A DNA stretch of 64,000 nt from Limnohabitans sp. 103DPR2 (GCF_001412575.1 NZ_CP011834.1:1178001-1242000); one strand, 5' to 3'; shown: positions 33,809 through 42,322, numbered from the stretch's first letter. The notes: generated by a model not told the origin, from the sequence alone. Program-made: numbers and translations.

Positions 33809-35131
33809 TCAATAACGATAGCTTGCCAACAGTTGCCAATTGTTTTGGTTGTGTGAGATGCTGGCGCCAGGTGTTGCCACGGTCACTTTGCCTGCATGCG
33901 ACATGGCGGCATCTAACTGCCATTGCTTGCTGAGCTGATAGGCTGCACCCAATGTCACGTGGTTTTCCACAATGGCTGGGAACAAGGGGTTGGTCATATC
34001 TTTCGGAATGGGGTTGCTGGCCAAATTCAAACCGCCGCGCAATGTCAGAACATCGTTCATGCGATAGGCTGCGCCCAAAGAAACAACTGTTTGATCCGCC
34101 CAGTTTTGTGGCATTGCAAAGCTGACGCTGCCACCCATGCCTGCACTGGTGTAGTTCATGGAGAACTGCTTCATCACCTTGGACCATTCAACCCGTTTGA
34201 CATCTGCTGCCAGGGTCAATGCAGGGCTTGATTTGAAAGCCATGCCGATGGCCAGTGTGGCGGGCATTTGGAAGTTCAAGACCTTGAGTTGCCCCACATC
34301 GGCAAAGCCGCCTGGTGCGCTCATGCTTGCGCCTTTGGCAGAAGTTTTCATGTCGCCTTGAGCCGTTTTAAGGTGGTAACTTGCACCCACAGTCAAGTCA
34401 GGCGTTGCTTGGTATGTCATGCCCAATTTGCCAGTCCAGCCCGTTGCCTTTGCTGCGCCGCTGAAATCGCTGTTGTTTGAAAAATCAATCCGTGCCCAAG
34501 GTGACTGTGCAAGTTGGGGCAAAGCCATGCCTAGATTGCCAGAGGGCATGCCATTGACCATGCCACCCAGTTGTGCACCTGTGGCCGCCATTTTCATGTC
34601 CAGATTGGACCAAGCAAAATCCAGTGTCGCACCCACATTCAACTTGTCGTTGACTTGCATGGCAACAGGAAACAGCACACGTCCCACGCTGAGTTCCGAG
34701 CGAACATCAGCGCCAGAGCCCATGGCCAAGGCAGAGTTTGCGGCGTATTCTGTGCCCATGCCGCCTTGACCAAACATGCCAACGCCATAGCTTAGGGTAC
34801 CCGCTTTGCGAACCCAGCCAAAGGCGGGCATGACATAAGAAGTTCCGCCAGAGTTGGCCGTGGGAAAGCCGGGAATGGCTGTGCTCACTTTGGGGCCTAA
34901 AACACCTACGGCCAAATCGAAGCGGGTGCCATCAGGACCCATTTGCAAGGTGGCTGGGTTGTTCATCATGGCAGCAGTACCATTTTCAATGGCAGTTGCT
35001 GCGCCGCCCATGGCCAGCGCCACAGGGCCATAGCCTTCCAAAATCATGCCGTTGGTGGCCCAAGCAGACGAGCCCGTCATCAAGATGGCGGCAGCAATGG
35101 CAGTGGTTTGTTTTTTAAATTGAATGTGCAT
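33809..35131 (-). CDS. OmpP1/FadL/TodX family outer-membrane channel
   Basis: A 440-residue outer-membrane beta-barrel with a signal peptide ending SAWA. The mature start TNGMILEGYGPVALAMGGAA and the NGTAAMMNNPATL segment are the N-terminal hatch signature of FadL-type porins. The C terminus ends LLASYRY, an aromatic insertion signal. These channels pass hydrophobic molecules. Members are often found beside sox genes in betaproteobacteria, where they may carry sulfur compounds; that is an inference from position. It forms a pair with the DUF302 lipoprotein gene 18 bases upstream. Confidence 0.9.
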   Translation of the reverse strand: MHIQFKKQTTAIAAAILMTGSSAWATNGMILEGYGPVALAMGGAATAIENGTAAMMNNPATLQMGPDGTRFDLAVGVLGPKVSTAIPGFPTANSGGTSYVMPAFGWVRKAGTLSYGVGMFGQGGMGTEYAANSALAMGSGADVRSELSVGRVLFPVAMQVNDKLNVGATLDFAWSNLDMKMAATGAQLGGMVNGMPSGNLGMALPQLAQSPWARIDFSNNSDFSGAAKATGWTGKLGMTYQATPDLTVGASYHLKTAQGDMKTSAKGASMSAPGGFADVGQLKVLNFQMPATLAIGMAFKSSPALTLAADVKRVEWSKVMKQFSMNYTSAGMGGSVSFAMPQNWADQTVVSLGAAYRMNDVLTLRGGLNLASNPIPKDMTNPLFPAIVENHVTLGAAYQLSKQWQLDAAMSHAGKVTVATPGASISHNQNNWQLLASYRY

Positions 35132-35149
35132 GTTGTCTCCTCCTGAATA

Positions 35150-35725
35150 TTAAATTTCGCCTTTAGAGGCACGTTCCATCATTTCCCAGATGGTGTCTCT
35201 GACGGCATTGGCTTCTTCTTTCAAGGGGGAGGGCAATTTGCGGCCCATCTTGACCATCATGTCCATGTTGAGGGTGTAGAGCCACAGGCCATCTTCTTTT
35301 TCAACCACGGTGACGCGGCAGGGCAGGTAGGCCGCCATGTGGGGGCTGAAGTCCACCATGCGGCGGGCAGTTGTGGGGGTGCAGAAAGAATAGACGGTGA
35401 GTAACTTCTGCTTTTGGCCTGTTCGTGCTTCAAGTTCTTTTGACAAGGGCAAGGTGCCGACGTCTTTCATGTTGCGCTCAGTGGCGACCTGCTTCAGGAT
35501 TTGTTCGATGTCGTTGGGGGTCACGCCCTTGGCAACTTTGCGTTCCCAGGTTGTTGCAATGGCAATGTCGCCATTGCCTTCAACCCAACGATCCCACATG
35601 CGGCTGGCTTCAGCGCCTGCGCCACTTTCAAGTTTTGCCATGGTACTGATCGTGCCGCAGCCCGTCAGCATCAGGGTTGCTGTTAGTGCCGTCGCCAAAG
35701 TGGCTGACTTTAATCCAAAGCGCAT
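35150..35725 (-). CDS. DUF302-domain lipoprotein
   Basis: A 191-residue exported protein. LMLTGCGT is a clear lipobox ending at Cys23. The DUF302 domain covers about residues 85-170 (QKLLTVYSFCTPTTARRMVDFSPH is shortened here to its key SFC and FSPH positions, then LPCRVTVVEK). DUF302 proteins of unknown biochemical role are frequent in sulfur-oxidation and stress loci. Tandem CsoR/CstR-like boxes and a long dyad lie in the 144 bases upstream, so this gene and the OmpP1 gene probably respond to sulfane sulfur. Confidence 0.85.
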   Translation of the reverse strand: MRFGLKSATLATALTATLMLTGCGTISTMAKLESGAGAEASRMWDRWVEGNGDIAIATTWERKVAKGVTPNDIEQILKQVATERNMKDVGTLPLSKELEARTGQKQKLLTVYSFCTPTTARRMVDFSPHMAAYLPCRVTVVEKEDGLWLYTLNMDMMVKMGRKLPSPLKEEANAVRDTIWEMMERASKGEI

Positions 35726-35758
35726 GGGGGTTCTCCTGTTTGATCACATCGAACTGTC

Positions 35759-35784
35759 AAGATTTGCGTGTATTCGCAAATCTT
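35759..35784. promoter_or_regulatory. 26-bp inverted repeat upstream of the DUF302 gene
   Basis: AAGATTTGCG-tgtatt-CGCAAATCTT, perfect 10-bp arms, 34 bases upstream of the DUF302 start. It is a candidate repressor operator, possibly for the ArsR-type SoxR. Confidence 0.55.
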
Positions 35785-35811
35785 CAGTGATGCAGCGATC
35801 ATCTTGGAAAA

Positions 35812-35848
35812 TAACCCAGGGGGGTATTGGAATATACCCTAGGGGGTA
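35812..35848. promoter_or_regulatory. Tandem CsoR/CstR-like operators
   Basis: Box one, TAACCCAGGGGGGTAT (35812-35827), and box two, TATACCCTAGGGGGTA (35833-35848), both have the ACC...GGGGGTA form seen at 23995-24010. They lie in the promoter region of the DUF302-OmpP1 pair. Confidence 0.55.
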
Positions 35849-35869
35849 AGGTAAGCCAGGCGTCAGCCT

Positions 35870-36184
35870 TTATTTGAATTTGTAATGATCACGGTTCAGT
35901 ACAGCGGCAACTGCGGTGACTTCTTCGGGGAAAAATCCCAAGTTGAGTTCGGTGTTGCACTGCTCCACCATGCCCCTTAAAAATCCTGGAGTGTTGATTC
36001 GGCCTTGTGGCTTGTAGATGGCGCTGCCATTACCGCCTACACGTTTTTGATGGCAGCTGTCGCAGTTGTTCTGGGCGATGAGCTGTGCACCCAATTTCAA
36101 GTCGGCATCTTTGAAGAGGACAGGCTGAGCCATGGCAACGTTGCTCAACAGAAATGCGGCCAATGCGAATGTTTGAAGTTTCAT
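35870..36184 (-). CDS. Small periplasmic monohaem c-type cytochrome
   Basis: A 104-residue protein with a signal peptide ending AMAQ and one haem motif CDSCH (Cys41, Cys44, His45). A methionine in LRGMVEQC, next to an extra cysteine, is a candidate sixth ligand. I do not recognise a named subfamily. It is transcribed toward the DUF302 and sox genes and may carry electrons from the sulfur-oxidising enzymes to the oxidase. Confidence 0.85.
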   Translation of the reverse strand: MKLQTFALAAFLLSNVAMAQPVLFKDADLKLGAQLIAQNNCDSCHQKRVGGNGSAIYKPQGRINTPGFLRGMVEQCNTELNLGFFPEEVTAVAAVLNRDHYKFK

Positions 36185-36321
36185 GTCAATCTTTGCTTGT
36201 GAAATAGATAACCCGTGACTAATTTAACGGATGATGGCTGAGGCATAAGCTGTCAGATGGCCACACTTTGCTAGGTGCTTTCCCTCGTGCAAAGAAGAAT
36301 TCTTTGTTTGAAGCCTGGGGT

Positions 36322-36831
36322 TTAGCTGCGCAAGGATTTTCTGGCCAATGCGATGCGTTCATCCAAATAGGCACCATAAAAGTCTGGCAAGTAACCACCT
36401 TCCATGCGCTCAACCAACTCTTGTCCTTTTGGACCTAGGAAGATCAGGGTAGGGGCAATGCTGACACGCCATTGCTTGACACATTGGTCATGCGTTTGCA
36501 TTTGACCGTTGAAGCCTTTGACTGGAAGCTCACTTCTCATGTCCACTTGAACAATGGGAAATCCTTGTTTTTGCATGGGGCTGAGGTGGCTTTCTCTGGC
36601 CATTTTGCAAAACGGGCAACCCGCTAAGCTGACCATCACGATCAAGGGCTCTTTGGCTTTCAGGGCCTTTTCAAGTTCATCCGGCAGGGACGTGGCAGCA
36701 GGCAGTATGGCCGGTGCAGCTTGGCTTAGGAGGGGAAGGCCAACAAGGGCGCCGGTCAGGCTCAAACCAAGGCGTGACACATACGTTCTGCGTGTCATCA
36801 GGTCTTGAGTAACGGCGTTGAGTTGGGACAT
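36322..36831 (-). CDS. Periplasmic thioredoxin-like protein (SoxW/SoxS-like)
   Basis: A 169-residue exported thioredoxin-fold protein. RRTYVSRLGLSLTGALVGL near residues 14-32 is a Tat-like or Sec leader. The redox motif is GCPFC (Cys72, Cys75), followed by the cis-proline segment SIAPTLIFLG. A third cysteine in HDQCVKQW is unusual. Such proteins keep SoxYZ or cytochrome cysteines reduced in sox systems. I use the ATG at 36831, but no ribosome site is obvious and the ATG at 36798 is possible. Confidence 0.8.
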   Translation of the reverse strand: MSQLNAVTQDLMTRRTYVSRLGLSLTGALVGLPLLSQAAPAILPAATSLPDELEKALKAKEPLIVMVSLAGCPFCKMARESHLSPMQKQGFPIVQVDMRSELPVKGFNGQMQTHDQCVKQWRVSIAPTLIFLGPKGQELVERMEGGYLPDFYGAYLDERIALARKSLRS

Positions 36832-36958
36832 GGGCAATGAGCGTGAAAAAAAGGGACAATCGGTGGTTTTTCGCTGCAGGAAGCGGAACCAGGTGTCACT
36901 TGTGTTGGAGAGTGCGTCTTTAGATATATCAGTAAGTGATGAATTATTGGGGAACTTT

Positions 36959-38020
36959 GTGAATCTCGCAAGTCTTTTGGAAACCTACGGTGATCATTGG
37001 ATCTTGGCCATGGGTGGCGCTGTAATTGGACTGTTGTTTGGCTTCAGTGCACAACGCTCTAAATTCTGCGCTAGGGCTGCAGTTATTGAATGCTGTGAGG
37101 GGCAGTGGCGGCAAAAATTTGCAGGATGGCTGTTGGCATTTGCTGTGGCCATGCTGATGGTTCAATTGGCCATCACATTGGGTTTATTGAAACCTGAAAG
37201 TTCCAGACACTTGGGTTCACAAGGCAGCATCTCTGGCGCGGTGTTGGGCGGCCTCATGTTTGGCATGGGCATGATCATGACGCGCGGTTGTGCAAGCCGG
37301 TTGATCATTCTTTCGGGCAACGGCAATTTACGTGCGTTGCTTTCAGGATTGGTGTTTGCAGTAACTGTCCAAGCCACCATCTCTGGGGCCTTGGCACCAG
37401 CTCGCCAATTCATGGCGTCTTGGTGGACGGTTGATGGGGGACCCCAGCGCAATATGCTCAATGCATTGGGCACAAACTCTTGGATGGGGTTGGCCATTGG
37501 CTTGCTCTTTTTGGGCACCGCCATTTGGCGTTTCCGTGTTTCGGGCGGGACCAAACCCTTGGTATGGGGTAACGTATTTGTTGGCGTGGCCATTGCACTG
37601 GGTTGGTTTTTCACGCAATGGATTGCCAGTGCGTCTTTTGAACCGATTCCGCTTCAAAGTCTTTCCTTCAGCAGCGCTTCAGCCGAGTGGTTAACCCGTG
37701 TGCTTTACACAGACACAGCCCCACGATTTGGCTTTGACGCAGGCCTGTTGCCCAGTGTTTTTGTGGGCTCTTTCATTGCTGCTTTCTTGTTTGGCGAGTT
37801 CAAATTTGAAGGCTTTCAAACCGAAAACAAATTGGGTCACTACCTCACGGGTGCTGTGTTGATGGGCTTTGGCGCTGTGTTGGCCGGCGGGTGTACGGTG
37901 GGTGCAGGTATGTCAGGTGGCGTGGTGTTTTCAAACACGGCATGGTTGACACTGCTGTCCATCATGGCGGGTGCCGCCTTGACCTATCGCTTTCTCAAGT
38001 CGATTGGTGCACCGACATAA
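36959..38020 (+). CDS. YeeE/YedE family sulfur-compound transporter, first copy
   Basis: A 353-residue inner-membrane protein with about nine hydrophobic segments. Conserved cysteine motifs RSKFCARAA, TRGCASRLIIL and AGGCTVGAGMSGG match those of the thiosulfate transporter TsuA, in which such cysteines pass thiosulfate. I choose the GTG at 36959 because GGGGAAC precedes it and because the N terminus then aligns with the second copy (LLETYGDHWILAMGGAVIG against VIEIYGEGTVLAIGGAVIG); a longer frame adds 47 unrelated residues. Tandem with the next gene. The role is probably thiosulfate uptake. Confidence 0.87.
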   Translation: MNLASLLETYGDHWILAMGGAVIGLLFGFSAQRSKFCARAAVIECCEGQWRQKFAGWLLAFAVAMLMVQLAITLGLLKPESSRHLGSQGSISGAVLGGLMFGMGMIMTRGCASRLIILSGNGNLRALLSGLVFAVTVQATISGALAPARQFMASWWTVDGGPQRNMLNALGTNSWMGLAIGLLFLGTAIWRFRVSGGTKPLVWGNVFVGVAIALGWFFTQWIASASFEPIPLQSLSFSSASAEWLTRVLYTDTAPRFGFDAGLLPSVFVGSFIAAFLFGEFKFEGFQTENKLGHYLTGAVLMGFGAVLAGGCTVGAGMSGGVVFSNTAWLTLLSIMAGAALTYRFLKSIGAPT

Positions 38021-38124
38021 ACACGCCCTGCAAAGTCAGTTGGGCCATTGACGCATGTCAATTCAAACTGGCAACTTGTTGATAGCATCTTGATCAGTCC
38101 ATGCTGATTTGAAGAGGGTTGCCC

Positions 38125-39198
38125 GTGAGCTTTGCACTGAATGAAGTGATTGAAATTTATGGCGAAGGTACCGTCCTAGCCATCGGCGGCGCCGTCATCG
38201 GTATGCTCTTCGGATTCTTTGCACAACGGTCCAAGTTTTGTTTGCGCGCTGCCGTCATTGATTTTTGGCATGGGCATTTCAAAGACAAACTGTCCATTTG
38301 GTTGCTGGCATTTTCTGCTGCCGTCATCGGCACACAAGCTTTGGTGTTGTGGGGTGGCTTGGACAGCAGTGGTGCGCGTCAAATTGCAGCGCGTGGCAGT
38401 TTGTCGGGTGCCATGGTGGGGGGCTTGATGTTTGGCGTGGGCATGATCTTGACAAGGGGTTGTGCCAGTCGCTTGCTCATTTTGTCGGCCAATGGCAATT
38501 TACGCGCCTTACTCTCTGGATTGATTTTTGCCGTGGTTGCGCAGTCGAGTTTGTCGGGGGCACTCATGCCCGCAAGGCTAGCCATCAGTGAATGGTCAAC
38601 CTTGGACGGCGGACCAGGCCGTGACCTGTTGGCCATGGCAGGCGTAGGTCATGCCACTGGCTTGGCCATTGGCGTTTTGTGTTTGGTCATGGCCATATAT
38701 TTTGTCAGCCGCAGCACCAGCAAGCCTGTGATGTTATGGGTGGGCGGCATTGGCACAGGTTTGTCAGTGGCTGCTGCATGGGGCTTCACGCAATGGGTGG
38801 CCAAAAATTCATTTGAACCGATTCAAATTCAAGGACTGACCTTCAGTGGCCCCTCCGCTGAATGGTTGATGCGGGTGTTGCAATCGCCTGCGCCCAAAAT
38901 TGGCTTTGAATTTGGCTTGTTGCCGGGTGTTTTCTTGGGTTCTTTTTTGGGTGCCATGGCAGGCAGCGAATTCAAACTGGAAGGCTTCAAAGATGGTTAC
39001 AGCATGCGTCGCTACATTGCGGGTGCCGTCTTGATGGGATTTGGGTCGATGTTGGCCGGCGGTTGTGCCATTGGGGCAGGCGTAACAGGCGGTGCCATTT
39101 TTGCGCTGACCGCATGGGTCACCTTGGTGGGCATGTGGTTGGGTGCTGGCCTCACCGATCGGTGGTTGGATTCTCCCGCCAACCACCGGCACCCTTAG
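38125..39198 (+). CDS. YeeE/YedE family sulfur-compound transporter, second copy
   Basis: A 357-residue paralogue of the preceding protein with the same membrane pattern and cysteine motifs: RSKFCLRAAV, TRGCASRLLIL and AGGCAIGAGVTGG. I start at GTG 38125, which fits the alignment; a TTG two codons earlier is possible. The two copies share stretches such as NGNLRALLSGL and ASRL but differ enough to be an old duplication. The copy is full length with no sign of decay, so the two may differ in substrate or affinity. Confidence 0.88.
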   Translation: MSFALNEVIEIYGEGTVLAIGGAVIGMLFGFFAQRSKFCLRAAVIDFWHGHFKDKLSIWLLAFSAAVIGTQALVLWGGLDSSGARQIAARGSLSGAMVGGLMFGVGMILTRGCASRLLILSANGNLRALLSGLIFAVVAQSSLSGALMPARLAISEWSTLDGGPGRDLLAMAGVGHATGLAIGVLCLVMAIYFVSRSTSKPVMLWVGGIGTGLSVAAAWGFTQWVAKNSFEPIQIQGLTFSGPSAEWLMRVLQSPAPKIGFEFGLLPGVFLGSFLGAMAGSEFKLEGFKDGYSMRRYIAGAVLMGFGSMLAGGCAIGAGVTGGAIFALTAWVTLVGMWLGAGLTDRWLDSPANHRHP

Positions 39199-39207
39199 GC
39201 GATTGGC

Positions 39208-39819
39208 TTATTTGCCGCTGAGGTATTCCGCAACCGCGGCCATTTCAAGTGGCGTCATTTTGGCCACGATGGCGTGCATCACAGCGTTGTCGTTGTTGCG
39301 CTCACGCGTGTTGAATTGCTTCAATTGCGTTTCAATGTAAACAGCATATTGACTGGCCAAGCGTGGCAATGTCGCCGTGCCATTGGCTTCAGCGCCGTGA
39401 CAGCTGGCGCATGCTGGCACACCACTGAACTTGTTGCCATTGTGAAAAACATAGTTGCCAACTGCAGCCAAGCCTGCATCTTTGGGCGCTTCTACGGGCA
39501 CACTTTGTTTTTCAAAAAACTTGCCAATGGCCAACATTTCATCTGGTGTGAGCTTGGCCACCATGTCGCGCATGGCAGTGCTTTTACGTGCACCGCTTTT
39601 AAAGTTAGACAGTTGTTTGGCAATGTATTCAGAGTGTTGTCCCGCCAGTCGAGGAAAGACCTCGCTGGACGAGTCACCCTGTGCACCATGGCACAAAAAG
39701 CATGAGCCAGAAATGATTTTTTTGGCGCGTGCTTCGTCAGCTTGTCCCCATGCAATTGAGCAGGCGCCCAACGCCAACCATGCAATGGCCAGCGCTTTTG
39801 TCAGTGCAGTCTTCTTCAT
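39208..39819 (-). CDS. Dihaem cytochrome c4-like protein
   Basis: A 203-residue periplasmic protein with a signal peptide ending AWGQ and two similar cytochrome domains: CFLCHG (Cys40-His44) and CASCHG (Cys137-His141), each followed by PRLA(G/S)Q and a methionine ligand region (STAMRDM, DNAVMHAIV). That repeat is the cytochrome c4 pattern. It is 9 bases after fccB, so it is probably the electron acceptor of the sulfide dehydrogenase or an FccA-type subunit. The ATG at 39819 gives the best leader. Confidence 0.88.
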   Translation of the reverse strand: MKKTALTKALAIAWLALGACSIAWGQADEARAKKIISGSCFLCHGAQGDSSSEVFPRLAGQHSEYIAKQLSNFKSGARKSTAMRDMVAKLTPDEMLAIGKFFEKQSVPVEAPKDAGLAAVGNYVFHNGNKFSGVPACASCHGAEANGTATLPRLASQYAVYIETQLKQFNTRERNNDNAVMHAIVAKMTPLEMAAVAEYLSGK

Positions 39820-39828
39820 GCCCAATGC

Positions 39829-41112
39829 TTACGCCAATGTGTCTGCCCAAATGTTGCGAGCCCAGGCCATGGCATAGCGGCCTTCCAATTCGTTGGCCGC
39901 GCTAGACACACCACCGGAACCTGGGACTGCCAACATGGTTTTCTTGTCTGCGTCGTAAGCATGTACGCTGGCCACGTGAACCACATCTTCAGAGCTGACA
40001 AAGCTGTAGCAGGTGTTGTTGTAGATGGGCATGTTGTTGGGCGTTTTGCCGCTCAACAAGGCAACCACTGCTGCTGCACAAGTTTTGCCGTGTTGGTTGG
40101 CCATGTGGCCTGATTTGGGCATGGCGGGTGCAATTTGAATAGAGTCGCCCAACACGTGAATGTTTTTGGCAGCCTTCGATTCAAAGGTGAGGAAGTCGAC
40201 TTCGCACCAGCGTTTGTTGGCCGTGGCCAAGCCGGATTTGACTGCAATTTCGCCGGCGCGCATGGGCGGAATCACGTTCAGCACATTGGCTTTGACGTCG
40301 TCGTTGAATTCAAATTTCAAAGTATTGGTAGCGGCATCAACATCGATGGCGTTGTGCTTGCCGCGGTACTCCACAATACCTTTGTAACGTTCAGCCCAAG
40401 CTTTTTTGAACAACGGGCCTTTGGACGTGACATCTTCGTTGGCATCCAAAATGAGGACCTTGCTTTTAGGCTTGGCTTTGCTGAAGTACTCGGCCACTTG
40501 GCAGGCACGCTCGTAAGGGCCAGGCGGGCAGCGGTAGGGTGCCAAGGGAATGGACAAGGCGTAGACACCGCCATCGGGCATGGCTTCCAATTGTTTGCGC
40601 AATGCCACCGTTTGAGCGCCTGCTTTCCAAGCGTGCAACACTTTGTCTTGCGCACCCGCTTTGTTCAGGCCAGGGATTGCATCAAACATGAAGTCAACGC
40701 CAGGCGACAGAATCAATCGGTCGTAGGGCACTTCAGAGCCACCCGCCAATTTGACGATGCGTTTGTCGGGATCGATTTGTGTAACGTAATCTTTGACCAA
40801 ATTCACGCCATGACGTTTGACCAAATTGTCGTAAGACGTGGTGATGTCGGCCATGGTTTTGCTGCCACCAATGACCAAGTTGGAAATAGGGCAGGAGATG
40901 AAGCTGGCATTGGGTTCAATCAAGGTGACTTGAATGCCGTAGTCAGACCACATGCGGACATATTTGGCAGCGGTGGCACCGCCATAGCCACCGCCCACGA
41001 CCACCACCTTGGGGCCATTGGCACCGCCCGTGGTTGCGCAGCCACTCATGAGGCCCATGGCGCCCAATGCTGAAGTTGCAGAAGCGCTTTGAATAAATTG
41101 ACGACGTTTCAT
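39829..41112 (-). CDS. fccB: Flavocytochrome c sulfide dehydrogenase, flavoprotein subunit
   Basis: A 427-residue periplasmic FAD enzyme that oxidises sulfide to sulfane sulfur. A Tat leader MKRRQFIQSASATSALG is followed by the FAD-binding KVVVVGGGYGGATAAKY. The redox cysteine segments FISCPISNLVIGG, PYRCPPGPYE and NNTCYSFV are typical of FccB/SoxF. HVLGDSIQ and PKSGHMANQHGK complete the domain. It lies between a monohaem cytochrome gene and the c4-like gene, so the enzyme complex and its electron path are encoded together. Confidence 0.94.
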   Translation of the reverse strand: MKRRQFIQSASATSALGAMGLMSGCATTGGANGPKVVVVGGGYGGATAAKYVRMWSDYGIQVTLIEPNASFISCPISNLVIGGSKTMADITTSYDNLVKRHGVNLVKDYVTQIDPDKRIVKLAGGSEVPYDRLILSPGVDFMFDAIPGLNKAGAQDKVLHAWKAGAQTVALRKQLEAMPDGGVYALSIPLAPYRCPPGPYERACQVAEYFSKAKPKSKVLILDANEDVTSKGPLFKKAWAERYKGIVEYRGKHNAIDVDAATNTLKFEFNDDVKANVLNVIPPMRAGEIAVKSGLATANKRWCEVDFLTFESKAAKNIHVLGDSIQIAPAMPKSGHMANQHGKTCAAAVVALLSGKTPNNMPIYNNTCYSFVSSEDVVHVASVHAYDADKKTMLAVPGSGGVSSAANELEGRYAMAWARNIWADTLA

Positions 41113-41121
41113 GACAACTCC

Positions 41122-41433
41122 TTATTTTTTCTGTGCTGCAAAGTAGCCAGCAATGGCAACAATTTGCTCGTCGCTGTAACCTTTGGCCAACTGATGCATG
41201 ATGGTGGCAGGCTTGCGGCCTGCTTTGAAATCCATCATTTTCTTGACGATGTCGTCTTTGTTGGCGCCTGCCAAAGCTTCATTGCCAGACTCGGCACGAC
41301 CATTGGTGCCATGGCAGTTAGAACAACCAGCTGCCCAGCTGCGAACTTGCATGGGGTCGGGGGCATTGGTTTGCGCCTGAGCGCTGGTGGCAAGGCAAAC
41401 AAGCGCTGCGCCGAAGTAAAGCCAGTTTTTCAT
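41122..41433 (-). CDS. Monohaem cytochrome c, probable FccA-type subunit
   Basis: A 103-residue periplasmic cytochrome with a leader ending QAQ, one haem site CSNCHG (Cys37-His41) and a probable methionine ligand in ATIMHQLAKGYSDEQI. It is 9 bases upstream of fccB, in the position of the cytochrome subunit. An ATG four codons earlier (41445) is an equally possible start; neither has a strong ribosome site. Confidence 0.87.
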   Translation of the reverse strand: MKNWLYFGAALVCLATSAQAQTNAPDPMQVRSWAAGCSNCHGTNGRAESGNEALAGANKDDIVKKMMDFKAGRKPATIMHQLAKGYSDEQIVAIAGYFAAQKK

Positions 41434-41483
41434 AATTTTTGACATGTTTGAAGAAGTTAAAAATGAACGGTTCAACTGAAGGT

Positions 41484-41909
41484 TCAAGGACGGATGTACA
41501 CAAAGCCAGACTTGGATTGCAGGTTGGCAACCTCGGCAACGCCAGAGGGCACAACAGAAGCTTCCATCACCACTTTTTCTTTTGGAATTTTGCGAGTTTC
41601 AAGCGTGTTGTTGCAGACATCGAACTTCACGCCTTTGGAGGCCAGGTCGCCAATGGTGCCTGCAAAGGGTTGACCTGACGGTGTCATGGCGCCCTCCAAT
41701 AAAAAATCAATGCCAGGACCGTGCGTGACCACCGTAATTTTGGCGTTGGGGTCGGCGGCCAAGTGATTGCGAATGTTGCCCATGGCGCGAGCTGCTTGCG
41801 CCAAGCCTTCGTTGAGGTGGTAAACCACTTTGGTTTGGGCATGTGCTGCTGCAGCGAAGCACAAAGCCAGAGACAGTCCGCATGTGCGAACCCAAGACAA
41901 TGTATTCAT
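41484..41909 (-). CDS. Exported DsrE-family sulfur-relay-like protein
   Basis: A 141-residue protein with a signal peptide ending AHAQ and a DsrE/F-like fold (VVYHLNEG, ITVVTHGPGIDFLLEG). A single conserved cysteine in FDVCNNTLETR is where DsrE-type proteins carry persulfide. The periplasmic form is often coded next to sulfide dehydrogenase, and here it heads the fccA-fccB-c4 genes. It may hand sulfane sulfur made by FccAB to the Sox carrier; that step is inferred. Confidence 0.86.
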   Translation of the reverse strand: MNTLSWVRTCGLSLALCFAAAAHAQTKVVYHLNEGLAQAARAMGNIRNHLAADPNAKITVVTHGPGIDFLLEGAMTPSGQPFAGTIGDLASKGVKFDVCNNTLETRKIPKEKVVMEASVVPSGVAEVANLQSKSGFVYIRP

Positions 41910-41977
41910 TAGCCACTCCTAATTTATCTAGATGTTAATCTGGCACGAAGCTGCATGGGCACAGTACTAACCCGACT

Positions 41978-42322
41978 TCAAACTGACTCGAGACTTTCAG
42001 TGGCGATTTGGGTGCAGACCGCGCGGCACAGGTCTACAAAGCCTGGGTTGGCGATGCTGTAATAAATTTGTACGCCATCGCGGCGTTTTTGAAGAATTCC
42101 GGCTTGGAACAAGGTACTTAAATGCTGAGACATGTTGGATTGCGTGGTGTCGACTTCTTCTAACAACTCGCTGACATTTTTTTCACCAGCACACAAGCAA
42201 CTCATGATTCGCAAACGCATGGGTGCCGACATCACGCGAAAGATTTCAGCGGCACGGTTGAAAGTGGCGTCGTCTTTTTCGAGTTTTTCGAATTGAATGT
42301 TTTTGATTTTGCTGGTTCGCAT
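41978..42322 (-). CDS. soxR: ArsR-family repressor, SoxR/SqrR/BigR-like
   Basis: A 114-residue winged-helix repressor. The recognition helix is VDTTQSNMSQHLSTLFQAGIL. Cys42 and Cys44 (SCLC) sit in the position of the first sensing cysteine of SqrR/BigR, and Cys99/Cys103 (DLCRAVC) in that of the second, so a persulfide-sensing disulfide or tetrasulfide bridge is likely. The start at 42322 (MRTSKIKN) gives normal family length. It lies between the fcc genes and trxC. Candidate dyads for it are at 33667 and 35759. Confidence 0.85.
   Translation of the reverse strand: MRTSKIKNIQFEKLEKDDATFNRAAEIFRVMSAPMRLRIMSCLCAGEKNVSELLEEVDTTQSNMSQHLSTLFQAGILQKRRDGVQIYYSIANPGFVDLCRAVCTQIATESLESV

Noticed and set aside
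36283..36312. AAGAATTCTT palindrome downstream of the thioredoxin-like gene
   Set aside because: A weak A/T stem without a T tract on the relevant strand; insufficient for a terminator call.
36818..36958. 47-codon upstream extension of the first YeeE gene
   Set aside because: It is not shared with the paralogue and overlaps the start of the divergent thioredoxin-like gene.
40135..41073. 312-codon plus-strand frame over fccB
   Set aside because: Antisense shadow of fccB; no family signature.
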